From an uncultured Prevotellaceae bacterium (GTDB taxonomy: Bacteria; Bacteroidota; Bacteroidia; Bacteroidales; Bacteroidaceae), in contig CADCDK010000001.1 of assembly GCA_902800185.1 (NCBI GenBank), positions 30,023 to 94,022 of the forward strand: a stretch of 64,000 nucleotides of DNA, given 5' to 3'. A program made the position numbers and the translations under genes. Below, one piece after another: positions 29,181 to 37,264 of the stretch. How positions within the stretch are numbered: position 1 is the stretch's first letter; the number at the start of each line of letters is the position of its first letter. The notes beneath the pieces were generated by a model, which was given only the letters and a program-made list of their open reading frames with translations, searched no databases and was not told where the DNA came from.

Positions 29181-31596
29181 ACCTCACAGGAATGTCAATT
29201 GTTGCTTTGAGCGCACGATGGGTCTTGTCTTTAACAAGCAGTCGAAGCTGACCAGGAGTCGTTGCTGCCTGAACAGTAACAACAAGCTTTCCACTGAAGA
29301 GACGCATGCGAGGCTCCGTGAAAGGTTCGAGAGAGGTGGCATCACCGTTACATGCTCCACGGTAATGCCCCGCCCCCGTGACCTGGAACTCAAACTGGTC
29401 TGTGGCATTAGGAATCTCATTACCCTGCTTGTCGGTAAGTGAGACGGTGATATACGCAAGGTCATCTCCATCGGCATGGAGCCACTCACGGTCACTCTCC
29501 AACTTCACACATGCGGGTTTGCCTGCCGTGCGTAATGTCTGTTCCCCAGCCTGATTTCCCTGAGCATCATAGACAACGACACGAATCTCCCCTGGTTCAT
29601 ACTTCACGTCGTTCCAACGAAGGCGGTAGCGGTCGAGCGACTGCTCGGAATTGAGCTTTGTAAGATTGGGATTCTTCGAGATACGCCCCTGGCTCTTGCC
29701 ATTCACAAAAAGTTCTGCCGACGGGTAGTCGGTGTAGCAATAGACAGGAGTCGTCTGTCCCTCGCGACCAGGCCATGTCCAATGAGGCAACAGATGGATG
29801 GTGTGCTCTTGTTTGTTCCACACTGAGCGATAAAGATAGTAACGGTCTTTGGGGAGACCCGCAAGGTCGCAGATCCCAAAATAGGAACTGCGGGAAGGCC
29901 AGTAGCCGTCGTAGGGAGTGGGCTCACCAAGATAGTCAAAGCCCGTCCACACGAATTGGCCGATGGTCCACGGACGGTCATCCTGCAGAATGAAATCATC
30001 ATCAGGAAGGTTGCTCCATGAGCAGTATTCCACATCGTAGCTGGAGCATTGTCCGTCTTCGTAGGTTTTATGGTTGGAATACTCCACAGGGAACTTATAG
30101 ACACCACGAGAGCTGACAGTAGATGCCGTCTCGGAACCCAGCAAGAACCCCTGCGGAAGCAGAGGGAAGCCCGTATCATACTTGTGTATTCGATAGTTGA
30201 AACCTGGAACGTCCATCACCTGTGCGAAACCCGATGCAAGCGCGTTGTCAACACGGTCCATTCCCTGTGTGACTGTGCGCGAAGGGTCGAGACGATGGCA
30301 GATGTCTTGCAGACGCTTGGCATAATAGACTCCCTCCTGACTCCACTGCTCAGGAATCTCATTGCCGATAGACCACATGACAAGTGAGGGATGGTTGCGA
30401 TGATTACGCACAAGGTTCTCCATGTCGCGGTCGCTCCACTCCTTGAAAAAACGAGCATATCCATTCTTGCATTTGGGATATATCCACATATCGAAACTCT
30501 CCGCCATCACCATCATTCCCAGCGAGTCATAAACCTCCATCTGCATGGTGGACGGCATATTATGAGAAGTACGGATGGCATCACATCCCATATCCTTGAG
30601 AATGCGTACCTGACGGATAAGGGCTGCCTTGTTGACGGCCGCTCCAAGGGGACCGAGATCGTGGTGCAGACACACGCCCTTCAGCTTCCGACTCTCACCA
30701 TTGAGACGGAATCCGTGCTCGGCATCGACGCTCAATGTGCGAATGCCAACGTTCTGCACATAGTGATCAACGAGTGTATCTCCCTTATATAAGCGCATGT
30801 CCAAACGATAGAGCGCAGGATGCTCTGGTGACCACAGCTGGGGTTGTGCAATACGTGCAACAGCATTCACCACACCGCCCGCAACAGGCTGGGAATCGAA
30901 GACCTTGTGCTCACGGCCATCAGCATCGGTCAACATCACATTTAGACGAAAATCCTTGTCGCGGTCGATGCCACGGAGTGACGTCTCCAAAGAAACCCAA
31001 GCCTCTTTCTCATCGGCACTAAGCGTGCGGAAGTAGGTTGACCACGGATCTACCGAAGACTCTTGGGTCAACACCAACTTGACAGGACGATAGAGACCGC
31101 CACCTGGATACCATCGGCTGCTCTCCTCCACATTGTTCAGACGAACCTCAACCGTGTTGTCTCCTTTAATTAAATAAGGTGTTGCGTCTATACGAAATGC
31201 GTTATAGCCATACGCCCAATGTCCAGCCTCGTTTCCATTGACATAGACAACGGGTTCACTCATGGCACCATCAAACACAAGCTCGGCTCGGCCAAATGGT
31301 TCATCAACATGAATCGAGGTTTTGTAAAAGCCCTTGCCAATCCAAGGCAGAGAACCTGAACGACCGGATTTCTCCGATTTCTCCTTCTCTCCGTTCTGCA
31401 CAATGGCAACAACCTGCAAGTCCCACTTCTTATCAAAAGGGCCGCTGATGGCCCAGTCATGAGGTACTTGCACAGATTCCCAACTGTGTTCGTCGTGAGA
31501 GAACTGCCAATCGCGAAGTGAAATCTCATGGCGTTGTTGTGCCAATGACACAGACGACCCCAATAACAATAGGGCAAATAACATCTGATTTTTCAT
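29179..31596 (-). CDS. Glycoside hydrolase family 2 beta-galactosidase-like enzyme
   Basis: Exported enzyme of 805 residues with signal peptide at 1–19 (…SSVSLAQ). The GH2 sugar-binding domain covers about 25–180, an immunoglobulin-like domain 185–290, and the TIM barrel about 295–590. Acid/base E413 sits in WSIGNEIPEQ and nucleophile E489 in LGSETAST. The C-terminal part has DUF4982-like and further beta-sandwich domains, as in Bacteroidota GH2 enzymes of polysaccharide loci. GH2 covers beta-galactosidases, mannosidases and glucuronidases; the galactosidase call is from overall sequence and is not certain. No SusC/SusD pair or sensor is adjacent, so this is a lone enzyme. Confidence 0.85.
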   Translation of the reverse strand: MKNQMLFALLLLGSSVSLAQQRHEISLRDWQFSHDEHSWESVQVPHDWAISGPFDKKWDLQVVAIVQNGEKEKSEKSGRSGSLPWIGKGFYKTSIHVDEPFGRAELVFDGAMSEPVVYVNGNEAGHWAYGYNAFRIDATPYLIKGDNTVEVRLNNVEESSRWYPGGGLYRPVKLVLTQESSVDPWSTYFRTLSADEKEAWVSLETSLRGIDRDKDFRLNVMLTDADGREHKVFDSQPVAGGVVNAVARIAQPQLWSPEHPALYRLDMRLYKGDTLVDHYVQNVGIRTLSVDAEHGFRLNGESRKLKGVCLHHDLGPLGAAVNKAALIRQVRILKDMGCDAIRTSHNMPSTMQMEVYDSLGMMVMAESFDMWIYPKCKNGYARFFKEWSDRDMENLVRNHRNHPSLVMWSIGNEIPEQWSQEGVYYAKRLQDICHRLDPSRTVTQGMDRVDNALASGFAQVMDVPGFNYRIHKYDTGFPLLPQGFLLGSETASTVSSRGVYKFPVEYSNHKTYEDGQCSSYDVEYCSWSNLPDDDFILQDDRPWTIGQFVWTGFDYLGEPTPYDGYWPSRSSYFGICDLAGLPKDRYYLYRSVWNKQEHTIHLLPHWTWPGREGQTTPVYCYTDYPSAELFVNGKSQGRISKNPNLTKLNSEQSLDRYRLRWNDVKYEPGEIRVVVYDAQGNQAGEQTLRTAGKPACVKLESDREWLHADGDDLAYITVSLTDKQGNEIPNATDQFEFQVTGAGHYRGACNGDATSLEPFTEPRMRLFSGKLVVTVQAATTPGQLRLLVKDKTHRALKATIDIPVR

Positions 31597-31662
31597 CTCT
31601 TTTGAATTTTTGATTATGATGTATGTAGATTGCTTGAACGGGTTTTAAACCATTCTCGCATG

Positions 31663-31670
31663 CAAAGTTA
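31663..31670 (-). promoter_or_regulatory. Candidate −7 box of the GH2 gene
   Basis: Reads TAACTTTG on the minus strand, 66 bases before the GH2 start. No good −33 TTTG was found. Confidence 0.5.
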
Positions 31671-31727
31671 ACATAAAAAATCAAGAAAAAAGTGTGTGTT
31701 TGTGTTTTTTCTATACCCATCTGAAAT

Positions 31728-31743
31728 TGTGCGGGCACACAAA
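31728..31743. repeat. Shared palindromic motif, copy 1
   Basis: TGTGCGGGCACACAAA is an inverted repeat (TTGTG…CACAA). It differs at one base from the motif at 35325–35340, which also lies in a divergent intergenic region upstream of a strong plus-strand promoter. Its form resembles a CRP/FNR-type operator, but no binding protein is implied by context. Confidence 0.55.
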
Positions 31744-31773
31744 AACTTTTTTACAAAAAACTTTCAAAAAAGC

Positions 31774-31804
31774 TTTGTTCATATTAAAAAATGACTTATC
31801 TTTG
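31774..31804 (+). promoter_or_regulatory. Consensus promoter of a candidate small RNA
   Basis: TTTG (31774–31777) and TATCTTTG (31797–31804) are separated by 19 bases, matching the −33/−7 consensus. No coding frame follows before a terminator 60 bases on. Confidence 0.75.
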
Positions 31805-31809
31805 CAACG

Positions 31810-31896
31810 TTATCCTGAAAACAATCTTTTTACCTTAAAGAGGACTAATACCTATTGAAGATAAAAGCGATAGCCTGCGAAGGTCGTCGCTTTTTT
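31810..31896 (+). ncRNA. Candidate small non-coding RNA, ~85 nt
   Basis: A complete unit of promoter, short RNA and terminator. The terminator stem is AAAAGCGA (31863–31870) with TCGCTTTT (31887–31894). An inner GCCT/AGGT stem (31873–31876 with 31881–31884) is capped by a GCGA tetraloop of GNRA type, and the T-run ends at 31896. The 5' part can form a small AGG…CCT hairpin (about 31840–31853). No start codon with a useful frame is present. rplU has a separate −7 box 70 bases downstream, so this is probably not simply its leader. Function is unknown; a leader that attenuates transcription into rplU is the main alternative. Confidence 0.55.
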
Positions 31897-31967
31897 CATT
31901 ATGGTTAATCTAAGTTAAAAAATGAGGTTCTTTCATCTTACAACTCTCGTCTCTCAACAATATTTAG

Positions 31968-31975
31968 TAACTTTG
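31968..31975 (+). promoter_or_regulatory. Candidate −7 box of rplU–rpmA and ~80 nt leader
   Basis: TAACTTTG precedes an ~80 nt leader before the rplU ATG. The leader (about 31982–32059) contains GTCC…GGAC complementary segments and could fold as an autoregulatory ribosomal protein leader. I could not match it to a known leader family. Confidence 0.5.
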
Positions 31976-32059
31976 TGCCCGATTTAGTCCGTACAGGCTC
32001 GGAAAAGCATGGACACGAAGCCCATCGCCTGGCGGAAAAAACCGTTTATATATTTAATA

Positions 32060-32377
32060 ATGTACGCAATCGTAGAAATTAACGGTCAACAGTTCAAGGT
32101 TGAGCAGGGCATGAAGCTCTTCGTCAACCGCATCAAGGATGCCGAGGAAGGCAAGACTGTTGAGTTTGACAAAGTGCTGCTCGTTGATAACGAGGGTGCT
32201 GTCACAGTGGGCGCACCTACTGTAGAAGGTGCCAAGGTAGTAGTTGAAGTAGTGAACCCGCTCGTGAAGGGCGAGAAAGTCATCGTCTTCAAGATGAAGC
32301 GCCGCAAGGACTATCGCAAGAAGAACGGTCACCGCCAGCAGTTCACTCAGGTTGAAGTTAAACAAGTAATCGCTTAA
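32060..32377 (+). CDS. rplU: 50S ribosomal protein L21
   Basis: Large-subunit ribosomal protein binding 23S rRNA. The 105-residue protein begins [17 protein letters not shown], the L21 N-terminus, and ends with the basic [21 protein letters not shown]-binding region. The start at 32060 was chosen over an in-frame ATG at 32009, which gives 17 extra residues unlike any L21. rpmA follows after 12 bases, the usual L21–L27 pair. Confidence 0.97.
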   Translation: MYAIVEINGQQFKVEQGMKLFVNRIKDAEEGKTVEFDKVLLVDNEGAVTVGAPTVEGAKVVVEVVNPLVKGEKVIVFKMKRRKDYRKKNGHRQQFTQVEVKQVIA

Positions 32378-32389
32378 GGAGGACACGGT

Positions 32390-32653
32390 ATGGCACATAA
32401 AAAAGGTGTAGGTAGTTCTAAGAACGGACGCGAATCAGCTTCGCAAAGATTAGGCATCAAGATTTTCGGTGGTCAGAAAGTGATTGCCGGCAACATCATT
32501 GTTCGCCAGCGCGGCACTAAGCACAACCCAGGTAACAACGTTGGTATCGGCAAGGACGACACCCTGTTCGCTCTCGTTGACGGAACCGTCAACTTCCACA
32601 AGGGCTCACACAACAAGAGTGTTGTTTCAGTAATACCTGAAGCCGAGGCTTAA
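32390..32653 (+). CDS. rpmA: 50S ribosomal protein L27
   Basis: The 87-residue protein starts [16 protein letters not shown], so the N-terminal tail that reaches toward the peptidyl transferase centre is present without the cleaved leader found in Firmicutes. [20 protein letters not shown] is the conserved middle. An AAGGAGG ribosome site ends about 10 bases before the ATG. Co-transcribed with rplU. Confidence 0.97.
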   Translation: MAHKKGVGSSKNGRESASQRLGIKIFGGQKVIAGNIIVRQRGTKHNPGNNVGIGKDDTLFALVDGTVNFHKGSHNKSVVSVIPEAEA

Positions 32654-32688
32654 GCCCATTATAAAAACATCTTATTCCAAACAAACAA

Positions 32689-32726
32689 TATGGGGATATG
32701 TCAGCCGACATATCCCCATACCTTTT
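32689..32726. terminator. Strong terminator after rpmA
   Basis: A perfect 14-bp stem (TATGGGGATATGTC, loop AGCC, GACATATCCCCATA; 32689–32720) is followed by CCTTTTT. It separates rpmA from the convergent glycosyltransferase gene and may act in both directions. Confidence 0.88.
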
Positions 32727-32748
32727 TATTGACAAGTCCTACTTTTCC

Positions 32749-33774
32749 TCATACCAGCGGAAGTTCGGAATAGCAACGATGACGCTTCGCATAATATTGC
32801 CATAACAAAGAGAAGTCCTTTCGCTCGGGAACTCGCTTTACTACCCTACTCTTCTGAATACGCTCACGATCGGCTCTGAACTCTGATTTCCACTTGCAAA
32901 AAGCCTTACGAGCACGGTAGATGGCACAGAAGTCTCCCCAGTTTCTGTTCAATATCAGCGTCTGCCACGCCGCCAAATAATCCAAGAACCAACGCCAACG
33001 CATCACAGACCGCAATTCTTTGTCAGGCAAATTCTTGTATAGCATGGTCAGATTGTTGCGGAAATTGAGGAAAGTCTTCATGGGATTCCCCTTTGCTAAA
33101 GTTCCACCTCCAACATGGTAAACAACACTTTGAGGCAGACATAAAACAGAGCGTCCCATGAGACGTAAGCGCCAACACAGGTCAATCTCTTCGTTATGGG
33201 CAAAGAAACGTCCGTCAAGTGCCCCCACCTCCCAATAGTCCTTGCTACGGATAAACAGACAGGCACCCGTCGCCCACATCACTTCACACGGCTCGTCGTA
33301 TTGTCCATTATCTGATTCCACGGTATCAAACAAACGACCGCGACAGAAGGGATAGCCCATGCGATCAATAAAACCGCCACAACCACCTGCATATTCAAAA
33401 CTTTGACGGCTAAAAACGGAGAGCAACTTCGGCTGGCAAGCAGCAATACTCGGATGGGCATCCATATAAGAAACGAGAGGCGTAAGCCAATGTTCGGTGA
33501 CTTCGACATCGCTATTAAGCAAAATGTAGTATTCAGCCTCCACCTGGCGCAAGGCTTGATTATACCCTTCCGCAAAACCATAGTTCTTATTGAGCACAAT
33601 CACGCGCACCTGCGGAAAGTTCTCTTGCAAGTAGCTCACAGAGTCGTCGGTGGAATGATTGTCTGCCACCACGACCTCGGCCTCTTCAGCAGAATAATGC
33701 AACACAGTTGGAAGATACTGTTCAAGCATCTTCCTGCCGTTCCAATTAAGAATGACTATCGCCGTTTTTGTCAT
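32749..33774 (-). CDS. Glycosyltransferase family 2
   Basis: A 341-residue GT-A enzyme. AIVILNWNG at the N-terminus starts the nucleotide-sugar domain, VVVADNHSTDDS continues it, and LLNSDVEV near 90 carries the metal-binding DxD-like acid pair. DGRFFAHNEEIDLCWRL near 200 resembles the catalytic ED region of rhamnosyl- and dTDP-sugar transferases. The C-terminal third is basic and probably contacts the membrane. It likely builds a surface polysaccharide or O-antigen, but no polysaccharide cluster surrounds it. Its 3' end faces rpmA; mtaB is 29 bases upstream on the same strand. Confidence 0.88.
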   Translation of the reverse strand: MTKTAIVILNWNGRKMLEQYLPTVLHYSAEEAEVVVADNHSTDDSVSYLQENFPQVRVIVLNKNYGFAEGYNQALRQVEAEYYILLNSDVEVTEHWLTPLVSYMDAHPSIAACQPKLLSVFSRQSFEYAGGCGGFIDRMGYPFCRGRLFDTVESDNGQYDEPCEVMWATGACLFIRSKDYWEVGALDGRFFAHNEEIDLCWRLRLMGRSVLCLPQSVVYHVGGGTLAKGNPMKTFLNFRNNLTMLYKNLPDKELRSVMRWRWFLDYLAAWQTLILNRNWGDFCAIYRARKAFCKWKSEFRADRERIQKSRVVKRVPERKDFSLLWQYYAKRHRCYSELPLV

Positions 33775-33803
33775 ATACCTTATTTATATATAATGTCGTC
33801 ATC

Positions 33804-35156
33804 TCAAAGGACCTCTGCCCTCAATGCAGTCTTGTCGTGATTGAACTCACCAAGTCGAACCTGCAACAGTTCGTTGTCATACTCCTCGCATGCCATCGAC
33901 GGGGGAAGTTCCACACGGATATAATTGCGGGTAAAACCATGCATAGCCCTACCTCTTGGTGCACGCTCAAAAAGCACTTCCGCTTGCTGACCTATATGTC
34001 GCTGATAGAAAGCATGGGTCTTCTCGTCGGAAAGTTCCAGTAAACGTTTGGAGCGAAGCTTCTTTTCTTTGTCAGAAACGACATAGGGGATATTCAATGC
34101 CGCTGTTCCTGGACGCTCGCTGTATGGAAAGACATGCAGTTGGGTGACATCCAACGACCGTAGGAAATCATAGCAAGCCTCGAAATACTCCGGCAACTCA
34201 CCACGCGTCCCAACCATTACATCAACACCAATAAAAGCATCGGGCATGAATGACTTGATGAGCTGTATCTTATGAGCAAAAAGAGAGGTGTCGTAACGAC
34301 GATGCATCAACCTCAACACTTCATCGGAACCACTCTGCAGGGGGATGTGGAAATGAGGCATGAAAGCACGACTCTGGGCACAATACTCTATCAGCTCGTC
34401 CGACAACAGATTGGGCTCAAGACTGCTGATTCGATACCGCTTCACGCCTTCTATTTGATCAAGAGCCTTGATCAAGTCAAGAAAATGCTCACCGGTTGTT
34501 TGTCCGAAGTCTCCGATATTTACCCCCGTCAAAACAATCTCTTTACCTCCTTCGTCTGCCACTTGCTTTGCTTGCCGAACCAAAGAATCGATGGAAGGAT
34601 TACGGGAGAATCCACGTGCATAGGGAATGGTGCAGTAGGTGCAGAAATAATTGCAACCGTCCTGAACTTTCAGGAAATAGCGGGTTCGGTTGCCACGTGA
34701 ACATGAAGGAGCAAAAGAAGTAATATCTTTCGTCTTATCCACAGCATGATATTCATGTAAGGACAACGATTCACTCATAGCAGTTCGCCTTACCCACGCC
34801 TCAGAGAGAAATTGAATTAAACGAGCCTTTTCCTGAGCCCCCAGGACAAGGTCAACCCCATCAAAGCGACTCACTTTTTCAGCTTCAAGCTGAGCATAAC
34901 ATCCTGTCACAACAACCAAAGCCGTAGGATGCTGACGAACCATACGATGAATCATTTGACGGCATTTGTGATCGGCCGTCTCTGTAACAGAACAGGTATT
35001 GATTAAACATATATCCGCCTGCTCACCCTTTTCCACCGTGCGAACCCCCATCTGACGAAGCAACTCACCAAAGGTTGAAGTCTCAGAGAAATTCAGCTTA
35101 CAACCCAACGTATAGTATGCCGCCTTTTTGCCTTGAAAGATTGAACTATCTATCAT
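33804..35156 (-). CDS. mtaB: tRNA t6A37 methylthiotransferase MtaB
   Basis: Radical SAM enzyme that converts t6A37 to ms2t6A37 in tRNAs reading ANN codons. In the 450-residue protein three N-terminal cysteines (C19 in TLGCKLN, C55 in NTCSVT, C86 in TGCYAQ) bind the auxiliary cluster. CNYFCTYC supplies C168, C172 and C175 for the radical SAM cluster. TLGCKLNFSET is the MtaB form; MiaB typically has TYGCQMN. A TRAM-like segment closes the protein. tsaD, whose product makes the t6A substrate, is also in this window (60.2 kb). Confidence 0.93.
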   Translation of the reverse strand: MIDSSIFQGKKAAYYTLGCKLNFSETSTFGELLRQMGVRTVEKGEQADICLINTCSVTETADHKCRQMIHRMVRQHPTALVVVTGCYAQLEAEKVSRFDGVDLVLGAQEKARLIQFLSEAWVRRTAMSESLSLHEYHAVDKTKDITSFAPSCSRGNRTRYFLKVQDGCNYFCTYCTIPYARGFSRNPSIDSLVRQAKQVADEGGKEIVLTGVNIGDFGQTTGEHFLDLIKALDQIEGVKRYRISSLEPNLLSDELIEYCAQSRAFMPHFHIPLQSGSDEVLRLMHRRYDTSLFAHKIQLIKSFMPDAFIGVDVMVGTRGELPEYFEACYDFLRSLDVTQLHVFPYSERPGTAALNIPYVVSDKEKKLRSKRLLELSDEKTHAFYQRHIGQQAEVLFERAPRGRAMHGFTRNYIRVELPPSMACEEYDNELLQVRLGEFNHDKTALRAEVL

Positions 35157-35221
35157 ATAATCACAGATTCTGAGAAATCCGTCATATTGCGTTATACCTT
35201 ATTATATTATATAAGCGGATG

Positions 35222-35229
35222 CAAAGGTA
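35222..35229 (-). promoter_or_regulatory. Candidate −7 box of mtaB
   Basis: TACCTTTG on the minus strand, 65 bases before the mtaB start. The −33 region is A/T-rich without a clear TTTG. Confidence 0.5.
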
Positions 35230-35324
35230 CAAAAAAGTTAAGAAAAAACATTCGAAACACCATGAAAAAGACAAAGGCAAGAAAAGACCTATAAAACGCT
35301 TTATTTATATAAAATTCACCTCTC

Positions 35325-35340
35325 TGTGCGGGCGCACAAA
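35325..35340. repeat. Shared palindromic motif, copy 2
   Basis: TGTGCGGGCGCACAAA, a perfect TGTGC…GCACA inverted repeat around GGGC and 15 of 16 bases identical to the motif at 31728. It lies about 115 bases upstream of the −7 box of the small lipoprotein gene and about 95 upstream of that of mtaB. Confidence 0.55.
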
Positions 35341-35455
35341 CTTATTGACAAAAATTAACAATTTGTAATTGTCTGATTTTTAGCGATTTGCAAAAAAGTT
35401 ACAAAAAGAGACAAAAAAAGTTTAGAAAAAAAGAACAACGTATAAAAAAAATACT

Positions 35456-35463
35456 TACCTTTG
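35456..35463 (+). promoter_or_regulatory. Candidate −7 box of the 54-residue lipoprotein gene
   Basis: TACCTTTG is preceded by a very A-rich stretch (35395–35450) that could act like an UP element. It lies 51 bases before the ATG. Confidence 0.6.
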
Positions 35464-35514
35464 CATCGTTTTAATAAACAAATGATTGTTTTACAGATTT
35501 AAAAAGCAAAGAAA

Positions 35515-35679
35515 ATGAAGAAATTGGTTTTAATGTTCGTAGCTGTAGCAGCTATCTCATTCGCATCTTGTGGTAACAACGCTAAGCCCGCTGAGGCTGC
35601 TGATTCTACAGCTGTTGACACTCTCGTTGACACTGCTGCTGTTGATACCGCTGCTGTTGACACCGCTGCTGCTGAGTAA
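35515..35679 (+). CDS. Small lipoprotein with acidic VDTAA-repeat tail, 54 residues
   Basis: The ATG at 35515 follows AAAGCAAAGAAA. The first 18 residues form a basic-hydrophobic signal (MKKLVLMFVAVAAISFAS) ending in the lipobox cysteine C19 (FASC). The mature part is only about 36 residues and is Ala-, Asp- and Thr-rich, with VDTAAVDTAAVDTAAAE at the end. It has its own promoter and a strong terminator, so it is a real monocistronic gene. Small lipoproteins of this form are common in Prevotella and Bacteroides, with no known role. The complementary strand also has an open frame, but that lacks a promoter or ribosome site. Confidence 0.8.
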   Translation: MKKLVLMFVAVAAISFASCGNNAKPAEAADSTAVDTLVDTAAVDTAAVDTAAAE

Positions 35680-35711
35680 TTCAAGCAACGAACAGAGAAA
35701 ATGAGAAAATT

Positions 35712-35742
35712 CCGCTGAGTCTTGAAGACTCGGCGGTTTTTT
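35712..35742. terminator. Terminator after the small lipoprotein gene
   Basis: CCGCTGAGTCT pairs with AGACTCGGCGG (one G·T pair), followed by TTTTTT. It ends at the stop codon of the convergent comEC gene and probably serves both. Confidence 0.88.
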
Positions 35743-37243
35743 ATTGTCCCATACGCCATCTATTCCAGACACGATAAACGACATATACTGAGGATAAGAT
35801 CAGAATATATGATAGCAACGTCTGAATCGGTGACAAACGACAGCAAACATCTGCATAGGGCCACGATGCTATCATGCGCAACATCTTATAGAATGCTGCG
35901 ATGACATAAGAAAGAATCTCTGCGAAAAAAGTATGGCACAAACCGATAGACGAAAGGAAAAGTAACGCTATCGCCCCCATGATAATAAAGGCAGAGACAG
36001 TTATCGCAAAAAGGTTCGTCAAAAGGAAATAAACAGGAACACGCCCAAAATAATGCATAACAAGAGGCATGACCATGAGCTGAGCCACAAACGAAACAAG
36101 CAAAGCTGAACATAAATACTGAAAAATCCCTATTGAAGAAAACCTTATATTCAGACTACAGACCAAAAGAATTCCCAAGACCGAAATAAACGAAAGCTGG
36201 AAACCAACATCCCACAAACACAAAGGAAAGGTAATCAGTATCAAAAATGCCGATAACGCCAACACATTCAACGACACCTTATCTCGGTTGAGCAAGGAGA
36301 CAAGACCATAAACAGTACACATAATGGCAGAACGTACCACGGAAAAGGGCATTCCAACAAAGAAGACATAACACCAGATGGCTGACAAAGCAATACTCTG
36401 TCCCACAATTCCATTCCGTCTGCCTCCAAAACATACCATAAGTAAACCATATAAAATACCAAGATGCATGCCTGATAAGGCAAGAAGATGCCCTACTCCA
36501 GCAATAGCAAACACGTTCTTTGTCTCTCGAGAAAGACCACTCCTATCACCCAGTGTCATCGCAGACAGAATAGGCAAAGCCTCCTCTGTAACACCTGCTT
36601 CCGAAAATTTCTCCTTCACGTGTTCCCTGAGTCTTAGTAGGCGAAGACGTGCACGCTCAAAACGAGAAACAGATGTCAAGGGAACCGAAACAGAACTCCA
36701 ATTGTGGGAAGCGATAAAGGTTGTACCAGAAAGACCTTGTACATGCAGTCTTTGCAAATCCAAATACGACGAAACATCATCCATATCAACAGGTTCTTCC
36801 AATAAAGAAAACGCCTCTATTCCGTCACCGACCCTCAAAGACCGAGCCCTGCCTGATGTCGGATCATTTAACAACGATGCCTTTACAACGAAAGGGTGTT
36901 CTTTTGAAACAATTAGCAAATCGAAACGAAACACCTTACCATACATTTGAGGTTGAGAAGCGACGAAACCCTGATAATGAACAGGACGATTAGGAAAAGA
37001 GATTCGTAAATAATTTTCGCAATGATTCAGAAGCCATCCACCTAAAAAGAAAGTTGAAAGGAAAAGTGAAATCGTGGAAGTAATAGGCTTTTTATTACAA
37101 ACAATAGAAGTACAGACGGTCACACAGATGCCGACAAGTAACAGCCACGTAGGAACATAGAATGGAACCTCACGACAAAATAAAACGCCCATTATCAACA
37201 CACCGACTATTCGTATTAACGGATAGTTTTGTAAACAATTCAT
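35741..37243 (-). CDS. ComEC/Rec2-family membrane protein (competence domain only)
   Basis: A 500-residue polytopic inner-membrane protein. Hydrophobic helices near 8–60 precede a DUF4131-like soluble region (about 65–210). The ComEC competence domain (about 230–490) follows, with AIAGVGHLLALSGMHLGIL as its signature and many membrane helices. ComEC in competent bacteria is the channel for single-stranded DNA uptake. This protein ends after the membrane domain and lacks the C-terminal metallo-beta-lactamase-like domain of longer ComECs, a short form seen in other Bacteroidota. The region is more AT-rich than the neighbouring core genes. Confidence 0.85.
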   Translation of the reverse strand: MNCLQNYPLIRIVGVLIMGVLFCREVPFYVPTWLLLVGICVTVCTSIVCNKKPITSTISLFLSTFFLGGWLLNHCENYLRISFPNRPVHYQGFVASQPQMYGKVFRFDLLIVSKEHPFVVKASLLNDPTSGRARSLRVGDGIEAFSLLEEPVDMDDVSSYLDLQRLHVQGLSGTTFIASHNWSSVSVPLTSVSRFERARLRLLRLREHVKEKFSEAGVTEEALPILSAMTLGDRSGLSRETKNVFAIAGVGHLLALSGMHLGILYGLLMVCFGGRRNGIVGQSIALSAIWCYVFFVGMPFSVVRSAIMCTVYGLVSLLNRDKVSLNVLALSAFLILITFPLCLWDVGFQLSFISVLGILLVCSLNIRFSSIGIFQYLCSALLVSFVAQLMVMPLVMHYFGRVPVYFLLTNLFAITVSAFIIMGAIALLFLSSIGLCHTFFAEILSYVIAAFYKMLRMIASWPYADVCCRLSPIQTLLSYILILSSVYVVYRVWNRWRMGQ

Positions 37244-37264
37244 AAGGAGCAGGATTTCAATTAA

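Noticed and set aside
35499-35759. Minus-strand frame opposite the small lipoprotein
   Set aside because: Ser/Ala-rich shadow of the VDTAA repeats; the plus strand has promoter, lipobox and terminator.
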